DNA of 64,000 nt, from positions 2,251,771 through 2,315,770 of the forward strand of contig OX442418.1 in the NCBI GenBank assembly GCA_949361645.1, read 5' to 3'. Shown here in pieces: positions 1 to 10,164 of this stretch (its first letter is position 1; every line of letters begins with the position of its first letter). The notes under the pieces were generated by a model, which worked only from the letters and a program-made list of their open reading frames with translations, did not search any database and was not told the DNA's origin. This DNA is from Spongilla lacustris. Its lineage: Eukaryota > Porifera > Demospongiae > Spongillida > Spongillidae. The position numbers and the translations under genes are program-made.

Positions 1-444
1 TAATTGAGTATCTTGCATGAGTAGCCTGGATGATTCTGCTTCACCACTCATTCTCCATGCATCCCTACGATTCTGTATATCCTCAGGACAGCTCTCATCT
101 CTGTGCTCGACAGTTTATGATGCTTAGGTTCTGAATATAGATTTATCTTGTGAGTCAGCTAGGTCCCAGGCCTCTTTGCCAGGCTGTTGGGGTTCGTAGA
201 GATTCTCAGCTTGCACTTTCTGCCTTCTTGGCTTCAGCTGCTGGTTTCTATGACCTCATGCATCAACCAAATTTTGCCTGCTTGGCATTCTATGCATAGA
301 TTGATGCAGCTGTTATTCAGAGGAAAAAAGGTCAACTATCCACCTCCAGTCTCTCCTTCATCTTCCAGACAAAAGGCATGGGACCTCCCTCACGTGCAAG
401 AGACATATGATCAGCTCCTCTGGCTGGAGGTCTCGTGCCAGCCG
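1..444. other. Unassigned sequence, no gene recognised
   Basis: No domain or repeat is recognised. A 90-codon open frame at 187-459 has no recognisable motif, and its sequence is not shared with the second copy of the adjoining unit near 57 kb, whose similarity to this end starts at about 445. Confidence 0.4.
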
Positions 445-1097
445 AGTATATTCTTCTGATGAGGTTAATTGCCTTTGGTCACATTGTCACTGCATGCAAC
501 ATGCATGCAGTTGAAGCACAAGAAATACTTCACTGCATGCGTGGCCAATGGCTTAACAGCAGCAATGAAGTGGCAAGTTACTTGCCTTTCCAGTTATCAT
601 CGATTTATTTAACTGTTTTTACTTTGCTAAATAGGTTGACACAGTCAAGCCTTTGTATATATGGTATCACAATTGTGATGAGGGTGTTGATGGACTGCAT
701 GCTTACACATGGATTGAATGTGCTCTACGTGAAGTATATCAGCTTGCATTCTCACAGGTGGATGATTATATGATATATTGTATTGTTTCCAGATTATCAT
801 GTTACGTGTACTCAGTATAGTGCACAATCTACGCTATTAATTGATTACGAGCAGGAAGGGCTCGGGCAGCAGCAATACAGCCTGCATGGTTTAATTATTT
901 TGGTTTTTCAGAATTGGAGGAGCGGGAGTGGATGGCCAGGCGCCTAGCAGCTATTGAGAATATTTCATTAGCAGTGATTCTTGTGAACTACGATGCCGGA
1001 AACCGGCTGTGCATAGTGAATTATTTGGAACACTATTTCAATGGACAATGAACTGGCACATCTGTCAAGTACATATGCAGTACAATTTACATGTATG
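445..1097 (+). repeat. Chimeric repeat unit A, copy 1, 5' part
   Basis: This stretch is nearly identical to the reverse complement of about 56,430-57,065. Together with 5053-5590 it forms one unit that was later split by the Ginger element. It carries gene-like remnants. One short frame runs through 650-770. Another at about 911-1050 reads ELEEREWMARRLAAIEN after an acceptor-like TTTTTCAG. No continuous coding frame links them and I do not recognise the parent gene. In copy 2 the second frame has a stop where this copy reads an arginine codon, so at least one copy is non-coding. Confidence 0.75.
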
Positions 1098-1278
1098 TGT
1101 TCCGCGCGAATTGTAAATTTGCGCAATTTCGAAATTGCGTTGCGCAATTTGAAAATTTCGAAATTGCGTACCGATTTCGAAATTGTCCTCCGATTTTAAA
1201 ATTGCCACCCAATTTCGAAATTGCGCTGCGCAATTTCGAAATCGCGTAACTTCGATATGCATGCGCACTTTCCAAACT
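1098..1278 (+). repeat. Left terminal inverted repeat of the Ginger element
   Basis: About 180 bp, built internally from short palindromic words of the type GCGCAATTTCGAAATTGCG repeated several times. It pairs with 4874-5052 in inverted orientation with few mismatches. The iterated AATTTCGAAATT words are candidate transposase-binding iterons (inference). Confidence 0.92.
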
Positions 1279-1353
1279 TTCATAACGAAAACAATACGTG
1301 CAATGTTGACATAAGAATAAGCTAATGCAGAACATACATTTCAATCCACACCA

Positions 1354-4300
1354 TTAGACCAAGATAACTTCTTTTCTAGCTATGTCTTCCATCATAATGT
1401 TAGGTTCCAGCTTGCCTGTAAATGGCATCATCAACCGGCTCTCAAAACACTTTACTAGGTGGATCCGCATTGCACTCTGATCCCAAATCTTTGAGGAGGG
1501 TAGTTCACCATTGCAAAGTGCTGTAGCTGTTGCAATCACAAATAGACCGCAGTCATTGCACCCTGACTGCTTTTGGCATTTTATCACTTGGATGGTATAA
1601 CTTGTACCTTGGCAATTAATAAAGCTGGAGATATGTGCAACTCAGTATAGATTGACTAGTTTTACGGTGATTCATGCTATCATAAAGATTGATGGTGTTT
1701 CCAGGGCATCCAATTGTGGAAACACACAACCAATGATTACCTGAATGTAATATTTGGATCCCTTCAGATGGCATAACTTGCCATTGGCCTGTCTGTGAAA
1801 GTGTCGGTGGCTGTAAGCCACCAATATGTGCAAATTGTTTCTTTAGTAGTATTTGTGCAGCATAAATATGTTTGTCAGAGAGCCATTTTTTGTGTATGAG
1901 TGCTCGTCTGTCCTCTTGATCAAGATGCAAGTCAGGACACCACATGGGAATACCAGCTGTTGGGTTTGCCTTTTGCTGCAATTTTCCTTTCCACTTTCCA
2001 TCTTCATCATCATTCTTGCGCACAGATGTATTGTGATCTTCATTTTCATTTTGTAATGACACAAAACCTGTTGTGGATTTGTCTTCATTCTCTTTCACTT
2101 GTGATCCAAGTTTGCAATAATTCTGTTTTTTTGATATTTCTTCTTCATCATTCTTTAAATTATCTTCACAATCTTGTTCAAATTCAGAAGGCTGGTTTGA
2201 GCAGCTTTTGCCACCATGACATTTCGATAAACACTTAGTATTATTGCGCTTGCAATAGCAACGTTTTGTACTGCATCCTGATTGGCAATTACATGAAGCA
2301 CATTTGAAGTCATTTTTAGGATTCATTAGTTGAGCTGCCTCACGTAGTGATATATATTTATCATTTTCCCATCCATTTACTTCAAGTGCTAGAAATCCTT
2401 CAAAGCATTCTAGATCCCCCTCGCCATAGCATGTCTTTAAAACTCCATATGAGCACCTACATGTACATAGAAGAAACAAGAAATACTAAATTATATATTT
2501 ACTACTTAGTTTGGTTTATTGGTGTATTTATTTATTTGTCCCATTAATTGGTTTTTTAGGTTTTTGGTGGTTATTGAAATGAGGCTCAACACACTTTCCC
2601 CAGGACTGGAAAGAAGCTAGCCAGCATACAGTAGAGCCATTCTGGCCTGAGATGTCAAGGGGATTATATTCTAGGCAACACTTTGCGTGCAGCTAAAATT
2701 AATATGGGCATAGATCCGTACTGGTAGTACTCCAACTGCACATTGGCAATTGTAACTGCATGCATGTATAAATTCATGCATTTAAGTTAAGCAATGCCTT
2801 ATATGATTATACACATCACAAAATAACACATACCTGAGTCGATAGAGGTGATATTCTTTTCCAAGTACTTCCACCACTATGCATGGAACTCTATGTAAAT
2901 CTGTAGATGTTCTGTCTATCCTTGGAATTTTAACACTTACAAAGTTACTGACCGAGAATGTACAAATTTTCTTTCTTTTGGCTTTTGAGTATTTTAACTG
3001 CATTTGCTCGGCATTTCGTCTGTACATTTTGTCTGCTTTCAAACGTAGCAGTTTATGCTTCTCTGTGGTAGAAAGTGTAACATTGTGATCCTCTTCTTCC
3101 CTAGTATCCTGGTTCACTCCTTTTATGTGACTGCTTATTGGGCAACATTTGCTCTGATTTTCTCAAATAAAGATGTGCTCTTTAGACTCTTCATTCTCTG
3201 CTAGCCCTCTCTTGACATCTAGTTCTTCCATGTGCTTGAGACTTCTCTACCTTTCTCTGTGGGTACCACCCTCCCATCATTGCATCTTTTTGGTTCTTCT
3301 TCACTGTCTCCTTTAGCATTATCATTACTGCAATCCTCTTGGTCATCTCCACTACATCCTTCTTGATAATCATCAGTGCATATTTTCTCTTCATTACACC
3401 TTCTTGCTAGATCATCATCACTGGATCTCATTTCATCACCATCACGGCATCTTTCTTCAAGTTTACCATTGTCACCGCTTCTTACATTGTCACCTGTTGT
3501 ATTCTCCTGTGTATGCCATTGCTCAATATCCACCACACCATCTTCTTGCCCTTTACCCAAGGATTGATCTTGCAAAACATTCACTTCTTCATCTTCCTTT
3601 ATGATATCCTCTACATCTTCTTCCATTATGCTCGGACCTTTGACTCCAGGGAAAATTCCTTGTCGGGGTGGTTGGCCAAACACAAGCTCATATGGTGTGG
3701 TTTTCATGGTACCATGCACAGTTGTATTTAGTTGATCTGCATAAAAAGACAATTCGTGCAATTTGTATAGCTATGGTATTATACTGACTTACATTGGATA
3801 AATGGCAGCCACTCAGACCACACAGGTTGACTGTCCCCTTCATGTGCATAGAGACGGCACCCAAGTAGCTTCTCTACCATGCCATTGCCTTGATCAATGA
3901 GACCCTGGCATTTAGGGTTTCTTGGTCGGCCATTTACAACTATCACTTCCCCAGGCCATTCTTTAACTATGCTGTGAATGATCTCATTCACAAACTCCCG
4001 GCCATTATCAGAATGCAAGATCTTTGGGGTACCTAAGACAGCAAACACTTGGTTTGATAGTGCAACGGCAACTAAAGCTGCTGATTTTCGCACTAATGGA
4101 AATAGCACATGAAATTTTGCCCAGTGGTCCATATAATGACCAATCCACTTAAAGGATCCATCAGGCCTGTGCCTCATATCAATGAGATCAATCTGGAAAT
4201 AATAAGTAATAATTTGTGAAAAATATACCATTATCTAACCTGGCCTCTTGTCATAAAGCCTAATGAAATAATTGGTCTCAGGGGAGCACGGGTTGACTGT

Positions 4301-4967
4301 GGTTTTCTTGCATGACACAAGAGACATAGCTGTACAAACTTGTCCACAGCAGATCTTGGAATGCATCCATATAACTTTGATATCTTCAAAGTAGAGACCA
4401 GTTTATAAATCACATAGCATACACGTACAGTACATTTTACCTCCTGTATGGTCTTCTTACTACCGATGTGTCCCTTTTGCCTGCAGTGAACTTCTTCAAT
4501 TATATCAAAGAACTCATCTATAATCGCTACTCGTCTCCATTTGGCCATAACCGTTGTGTCATTAGTATTCTGCGAATGCTTCATCACGTTACCTGATTTT
4601 TGGCTGGGAGACACAGCACGTCTTTAACTCCTAGTGCAGGGTGGTTAATCAGTTCAAAGCGTTTTTTCTTTACCCAGAATTTGAATTGTGAGCTGTAAGT
4701 CACTGCCGATGGATCCTTCTTGATGACATTCACAATTCGCTGTCCTTTCTCTCTAGAAATAGTCTTGCTCGTTTTATCATCCCTGTCCTTGAACTGTTCA
4801 ACGCAAAATCTGTCAAAAAGCTGCTTCTGATCATACTCGACGAAGGTGACTTTACACACATACACGTGCACAGTTTTGAAAGTGCGCATGCGTATCGAAG
4901 TTACGCGATTTCGAAATTGCGCAGCGCAATTTCGAAATTGGGTGGCAATTTTAAAATCGGAGGACAA
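1354..4967 (-). pseudogene. Integrase-Ulp1 transposase gene of the Ginger element, decayed
   Basis: Minus-strand order: N-terminal region ending PAKNQ (to ~4593); H2C2 zinc finger (HCRQKGH ... CLLCH) split by a 66-bp intron 4375-4440; integrase core after a 47-bp intron 4193-4239, with D in IDLIDM and D in HSDNGREF, but QGLIDQGN where the catalytic E normally stands; integrase tail after a 56-bp intron 3737-3792; acidic linker; a GPY/F-like segment ending at ~2834; a 377-bp intron 2457-2833; a CXC-like cluster at ~2200-2300; and a Ulp1 fold with GNHWLCVS (His), NLYDS (Asp) and QSGCNDCGLF (Gln, Cys). Intron phases agree across the borders. Lesions: a frameshift near 3240, an in-frame TGA at 3163-3165 and a one-base frameshift near 1616-1620. 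The joint near 4590 is also unresolved. The family cuts and joins element ends in the nucleus; the protease role is unknown. Confidence 0.88.
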
Positions 4968-5052
4968 TTTCGAAATCGGTACGCAATTTCGAAATTTTCA
5001 AATTGCGCAACGAAATTTCGAAATTGCGCAAATTTACAATTCGCGCGGAACA
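4874..5052 (-). repeat. Right terminal inverted repeat of the Ginger element
   Basis: Reverse complement of 1098-1278, ending GGAACA directly before the second TATG target copy. The same palindromic AATTTCGAAATT words are present. Confidence 0.92.
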
Positions 5053-5309
5053 TATGCATTACTATGTTCAGGAACTAAAAATCCATCGGCGAAACTGTTA
5101 ATAAGTTACCTTCATCCTTGGGTGCTGCTGAACTGTACAAGTTAGAAGAATGCATGCATGCTTTGTTTTCCCGGCTTCGCATACGTTTATTTTTCGTTCA
5201 GGGATTTCGGTCCCCCCCACCCCGGACTCAATTCCCTAGAGGTACAAGACTCACGGAGGACCGAGTTCCCTAGGGATTTCGGTCCGGGGGGGACCGAGTT
5301 CCCTGTGAC
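5053..5309 (+). repeat. Chimeric repeat unit A, copy 1, middle part with GGACC module
   Basis: This continues the unit interrupted by the Ginger element and matches the reverse complement of about 56,165-56,425. From 5206 to 5300 it contains a compact module of inverted GGACCG / CGGTCC words around CCCTAGGG. Related modules occur at 56,170-56,260 and 61,966-62,115. The module ends immediately before the cysteine-rich gene fragment at 5310. Confidence 0.75.
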
Positions 5310-5590
5310 ACCGGTACAGCCTACTTCGCTTCAGCTACGACGCGGGATGCTGCGCCCATAGCGTGTACAACACGGACTACCTCCATTACATGTTCTACAT
5401 GGACAGCGGGATATGGGGCAACTGCGGAGTGACTCTACCTACTTCGCAGTGTACCACGCAGACTGGCGATCCACTCGCACTCTACTCATCGGCTAATCGC
5501 GGCTCTGGTGCTGTGCTGCTAGTGGGAATGAATCAGCACTGTCATTGCATCGCGGTTGCTGAGGCAGTTCTAGCTGATAGGGTTAATTAA
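5310..5590 (+). pseudogene. 3' fragment of the cysteine-rich secreted-protein gene (copy 1)
   Basis: Reads RYSLLRFSYDAGCC onward, matching the last ~88 codons of the intact gene at 31,113-31,892. It begins abruptly after CCGG with no start, signal sequence or promoter. An extra 4 bases near 5530 (GGAATGAATCAG against GGAATCAG) shift the frame just before the hydrophobic tail. The junction with the upstream module is identical to that of the fragment at 55.9-56.2 kb, so both descend from one chimeric event. Confidence 0.9.
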
Positions 5591-5895
5591 GATTTTTTTT
5601 GGAGGGTATAGCTGGCTGAGCTGTACATGTAATAGTTGCCGCAATCTGTATACTATGGGGTCGTGAATACGATTACCGAACGCAGGTCTTGAAAAGGGAA
5701 AGGGGGAAAGGCCCGTTTGCCGGGTAATATAGCAATTGCAATAAACAAAAGGTCAATTCGGGTAAGATATTTCACTTCGGTTACTCATGCGCACTGGTGG
5801 ATTAGATTTAATGACGTAACTGTATTGCCACACCTACGAACATTATCAAGTGCCCCTGCGCCCCACCCTACGATTAAAACTTCTGGGTCCCGTTA
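5591..5895 (+). repeat. Duplicated 3' flank of the cysteine-rich gene
   Basis: Closely matches 31,893-32,230, the 3' region of the intact gene, including the GGAAAGGGGGAAAGG stretch and an AATAAA at 5740-5745. The fragment therefore came with its 3' flank, which argues for DNA duplication rather than retroposition. Similarity fades at about 5895. Confidence 0.85.
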
Positions 5896-6011
5896 ATTTA
5901 TTATTATCCGATGTTTTGACCGATGTTCTGGGCCACGACGTGAGATATTACATCTGGAGACTTTCGTGTGTAGCAGGAATGTAATTATCAGCAAAGTTAG
6001 ATGCCAAGATT

Positions 6012-7749
6012 AGGCCATGCAAACTTGATTATTAGTTTCTCGTCCGCCTGTTTTCAAAAAAGGATGCGGGCGGGCGGTAATTATTCATTTTCATTATTAT
6101 TTTACAGTAGTATTTGATTCATTATTGCTATAGCTAGAAGGTTTAGTAAGGGTGTACATCATCGATGTTGAACTGCAAGCTCATCCAAAATGCTATAGAA
6201 GGCCAATATGAACCCTGTCTAGAGAATGAACTTGGCGAAATAAACGTCAGACCTGTCTCCACTTGAATGACTGTCATGGTGTAAGCTCTTAAAACGGTCA
6301 AATTTATAAGCTGTATATGTCCTCCTCCTGATACGCGTGATATTGTCACTTGATGGTATGAGATAATAGATGATTTCGGTGAGAAGTCATTTCCTTGGAA
6401 ACGCGTGACCTAAAACGATGAATAATTGAAGTGGAGGGCACGTGAAATGGTATGGAGGTGTTGTGCTTTTGGCTGTAGAAATCGTGGTGGTCAGCGTTTG
6501 GGCCTAGGTTTCTATCGGTTTCCATTCAAAAATGAAGGCAGACTACGAAGGTGGATTCAAGCGGTCCGTAGAGAGGATTGGCAGCCTTCGAAGAACTCGC
6601 GAATCTGTGGCGACCATTTTGTGTCATGGTAGTTAGAAGTGTGGAAGTCACAATTAAGTGAGGGAGTCATTTGTTTTTATTGTAGGCAAGCCTGTTGACG
6701 AACCCAGTGATGTGGCGATGTCTCTTCATGAATCTCTTTCAAGGATGGTATGCAAGAGGAAGTATTTGATCAAAATGATGGCAGTGAAAGCGCGGCAGGC
6801 GAAAGCGGGGCAAAGAAGAAAAGGAGAGGTGTGCTTTATATTATCTCTGCTTCAGCTGTAGAGGGTCGTTTGCTAGTTCACGCAGGACTCGCAACAAAGA
6901 CAGAAATCAACAGTATGGGAGGTATAGGGATGCAGCCCCCATGTCTGGAATAGCCACCTCATCTGCACCAATTGAATAGCTGGATCTGCTTATGTCTTAG
7001 CAACGATGATGAGCATGTGTGCTGTCATGCTGCCCTGCTTTGCCTTTGGCTACAGCCTAAAAAAGCTATAGGCCTACATCACTGGCTACATGACGGAGGG
7101 TCGACAAAGATGTCTGTTGCCGATCGATTGCTATAAGCCTACTTGCTACATGTATGGACCTAGCTTATCGATTACAGATAGGTCTGTAGACATGTACACC
7201 GTGCATTCTTTTAAAAATAAGCTTAACTTAGCAAGCTAGTTCAGTCGGCAACGATCAAGCCAGATGACCGTGCAATAGGCCCCAATCCACGCTTCGTGGG
7301 CCTGTTCTGCACTTTTGGTTGCCTTGGCCGAAATACACCACAAACACAGTCCTCACAGAGCCCGATTGAAATTACTTGTAGGCTTCAAGTTCCCGGGCGA
7401 TCGATAAAATAGCCAAATATATTGCCATAATCTATACGCTGCCACAACGACATAGCATCGCCGAAACGATAACCATGCATCACCCCTCATGAAAAGGTCA
7501 TCGCTTGGTGTCAGCCCCACCGACTACAGTTTTTGTTTGTAACGCTCCTTTCGCTTGAAATCTGCCGATCCATCACGATATACCATACGTCTCAATAATG
7601 TTTTGCCCTCCATAAAAATTTCACATGACTCTCACGTGACGCGCGGGTTCTCACCGAAATCATCTATACAATAATGAAGTTTGGTGCGGGTTCCAAAAAA
7701 GTATGCGGGCGGGGACGAGAAACTAATAATCAACTTTACCTTGGCCTTA
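6012..7749 (+). mobile_element. THAP-bearing non-autonomous transposon inserted in R1
   Basis: R1 copy B reads continuously through the point where copy A is interrupted (CCAAGATT-GAAGAATG near 25,020-25,035), which defines this ~1.7-kb insertion. Its ends are inverted: GATTATTAGTTTCTCGTCC near 6030 and the complement near 7720. A second inverted pair (GATGATTTCGGTGAGAA at about 6369 and its complement near 7650) lies inside. The only domain seen is one THAP exon, with no transposase catalytic region, so it looks like a deletion derivative. A target duplication could not be assigned. Confidence 0.65.
6447..6632 (+). pseudogene. THAP-type zinc finger exon
   Basis: Starting at ATG 6447 the frame reads MVWRCCAFGC, then FYRFPF, RRWIQAVRR and CGDHF. 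These are the C-x(4)-C ... C-x2-H ligands, the aromatic/proline core and the tryptophan expected of a THAP DNA-binding domain. THAP domains occur at the N terminus of P-element-like transposases and of host THAP proteins. The expected continuation (GKPVDEPSD) appears after a GT...TTTTATTGTAG segment at about 6630-6685, but the phase is off by one base (TCATG before the donor). A one-base insertion has probably broken it. I see no catalytic domain downstream. Confidence 0.72.
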
Positions 7750-8060
7750 AAGAATGTATTTAGTACCACAAGAGGGTATACGTATGTCAGCTTACCCACG
7801 TGCCCGCAAATCTGGCGCCTGACAAAGGAATCTACAGCTGCACACACACACACAGCATGTATTCATAGATAGTCTGGTGACCGCTGCAATCTCATTGGTG
7901 CCGACCAAATTTGGCCGCTTCCAAATGAAATGTTGGCGTAAGTCTCCAGATGTAATATCTCGTCACGGGCTTTCTCAATCTGAGCAAGACAGCAAGCTCG
8001 AAGTCGATGATGATACGATCCGCTTAATCACTTGCAATATGTACGCGTTACGAGGATTAT

Positions 8061-8518
8061 CTCTTAGCGTAAGACTAAGAGCTGGAGGTCGATATAATTG
8101 ATACAACATCTAGCATAATTTATTCGTCACGGCTAGGTTTGTAATTAGATGAAATAAACCGAATTACGGTATTGACAAATATGGCGTACAATAAGCTCAT
8201 TATAAAACTAACATCCAAAGGAGGCAGTTTATGCAAAAACCCGTAACAGTAGTGCAAAATCCTATTGATGCTAGCTATAAAACAACCACTGACTAGTCCC
8301 ATACTGCGTATGCGCAAAGAAAGGCACATCGGCTCAATATAAACTAACAGTTTGCGAATCGCCGCGATACTATTTTTACCTGACGATTTGGTTGCTACTT
8401 TTGTCCAAATCCCGCCTTATAAACTCCATGATAAAAGTTAGTCATGCTATGAATACTACAGGCTCCCACGCGCCCTATATAGGCCGTAACCTGGAACTCC
8501 CTTATAGACCCTTTTCCA
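8061..8518. other. No gene seen
   Basis: Short uninformative open frames only; no recognisable domain, repeat or RNA gene. Confidence 0.4.
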
Positions 8519-8814
8519 TTGTGGGCGTATAAACAAATAAACGTCATCGTATAAACAGAAAACGTCATAAAACAGGGGCGTATAAACATATAAACGTCAC
8601 GTGTGCGCCTAAAACCTAGTCTCGTGCCCAGACTCAGCTGCGGATGAATACACGCTAGCATAACGGTAATGTAATTCATCCGCAGCTACGATGCCATGGG
8701 TCTGGGCACGAGACTATGTTTTAGGCGTGCACGTGACGTTTATATGTTTATACGCCCCTGTTTTATGACGTTTTCGGTTTATACGATGACGTTTATTTGT
8801 TTATACGCCCACAA
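8519..8814. mobile_element. Foldback (palindromic) MITE, 296 bp
   Basis: Arms of about 125 bp, TTGTGGGCGTATAAAC at 8519 and its complement ending at 8814, with a short loop around 8655. Within each arm the words GTATAAAC and ACGTCA recur. No coding capacity. The flanks do not give a convincing target duplication, so the superfamily is not assigned. Confidence 0.85.
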
Positions 8815-10100
8815 CACCCCTTTATATAACATGTGGCTTATACATAGCACTACCCCAAATCAGATTCAATGACCCAGCTATGTACACAGTGTGGTGAAAA
8901 CAGAATAACATAAAGAAAGTCAAAATGTGTACACAACTGAGTCATTGAATGTAATCAGTGTTTGGGTAGTCCTATGTAAGCCTCAAATTTACATGTTTTA
9001 TAAAAGGGTGTTTTATAACGGAGTTCCAGGTGTACAACGTAACAAACCACAAACTGTTTCTAATCGAGCAGTAGCTATAAATTGGAAGACAAATGCCGGG
9101 TCTGTGGGTGCAAGCTTAACAAAGGGTGAGGAAGCAGGCGGTATTGTCTGCTAAGCTAGAAAGCAACACGCGCGCATACAAGTGCACAAGGTTATAAACC
9201 TACTGTCCACAAAATATATGGCCGCAAACACCTGTGCGGCTAGGACAAAGAGCACCCCCATTGCGCTACACCGCGGGGCGTCTTCGGCCCGCGCACAATA
9301 CAAGAATAGGCCGGGCCGTGGGGAAAATCCCCATTACAACTTAATTAAAGGAGGAGGTGGTACGTAAATAGTTGCGCAGGCCGCGCAATCTGAGCGCAAA
9401 TTTGCGTATAAAAGGCGCCTGGATCCAACTGGAAGTCACGTGAGTTGAACATCCTTACAATGGCGCAGTTTTGAGCTCTTTGTATTCTCGCACAGACCTT
9501 CTGGCTACGTCGTTTTTACGTTGTAAAAACGGGCATATCAAGTGCTTCTTAGTACTTGATCGCGCCCTTTACAGTTCCCCTACATGTACAACTGATGTAC
9601 GTTTGTACCGTTAATTTGTTCTCGAAACCGCGAGTTGCATTGTGTTCCTAGTTCTTATCCATGTACCTTTCTGTATAGTTACTGATCACTGTTACATATT
9701 GTGCAAGCACTGTGAGGTTTTACGTCAGATTGAAAGGTGAGCGTGGCTCAAAGGTAAATCATCACGTGCACATGACAAAGACCGGACGTCGACCTGTTCG
9801 ATCAGTAGGTTAGAGTGTCAAATTTTGATGAGCTACATGGTCGTTTCGATGACTTTGCATCTCTGTCATTTTTCTACCCAAATGAGTACATGACTGGCGT
9901 TGGGCCCGCGCACGGCTTGTGCTGTAAGACCTTGTAATTGTACTAAGCAAAAAAATAGAATAACATAAAATACGGAATCCACAGAGCCTGCCCGTGCTTC
10001 ATCGTCGCATCTCCTTCAGTCTGATTCCCCGCGAGCGTCCAATTTCCTTGCAATACATGCTGACAATCAAACCGATCTCCATTTAGCAGTACCACCCTGC
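8815..10100. other. No gene seen; possible 5' region of the following retrotransposon
   Basis: About 9230-9310 carries a GC-rich ~75-bp segment (ACACCGCGGGGCGTCTTCGG) that recurs inverted at 32,235-32,310. From about 9400 the sequence could be the 5' untranslated part of the retrotransposon, but no boundary is visible. Confidence 0.4.
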
Positions 10101-10164
10101 TCCTCATTCTCTCGAGATTTCTCGGAAACACCTCATATTTCTTCACCGCCTCAAACGTCCTCAC

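Larger units (their letters stand above)
1098..5052 (-). mobile_element. Ginger-type DNA transposon, complete copy with TIRs and target duplication
   Basis: The element starts TGTTCCGCGCG and ends CGCGCGGAACA. It has about 180-bp terminal inverted repeats and is flanked on both sides by TATG (1094-1097 and 5053-5056). The paralogous site near 56,410-56,430 has a single TATG and no insertion, which fixes both ends. Inside, on the minus strand, is a spliced gene with an H2C2 zinc finger, an integrase DDE core, a linker resembling the GPY/F region, a CXC-like cysteine cluster and a Ulp1-type protease. TIRs of 40-270 bp plus a Gypsy-like integrase with a C-terminal Ulp1 domain are the published hallmarks of Ginger1 transposons. 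The published target duplications are CCGG or CCGT, so TATG is atypical. The copy looks non-autonomous now because its gene is broken. Confidence 0.9.
5930..8060 (+). repeat. Repeat R1, copy A, split by a THAP-bearing element
   Basis: The parts 5930-6011 and 7750-8060 match, in order, the reverse complement of copy B (about 24,604-27,400). Its ends carry inverted words around GATATTACATCTGGAGAC (5941-5962 and 7942-7965), so R1 is probably a short non-autonomous DNA transposon of roughly 500 bp. A six-unit CA tract at 7841-7854 corresponds to the ~180-bp TG tract of copy B. No coding sequence was seen in R1. Confidence 0.7.
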
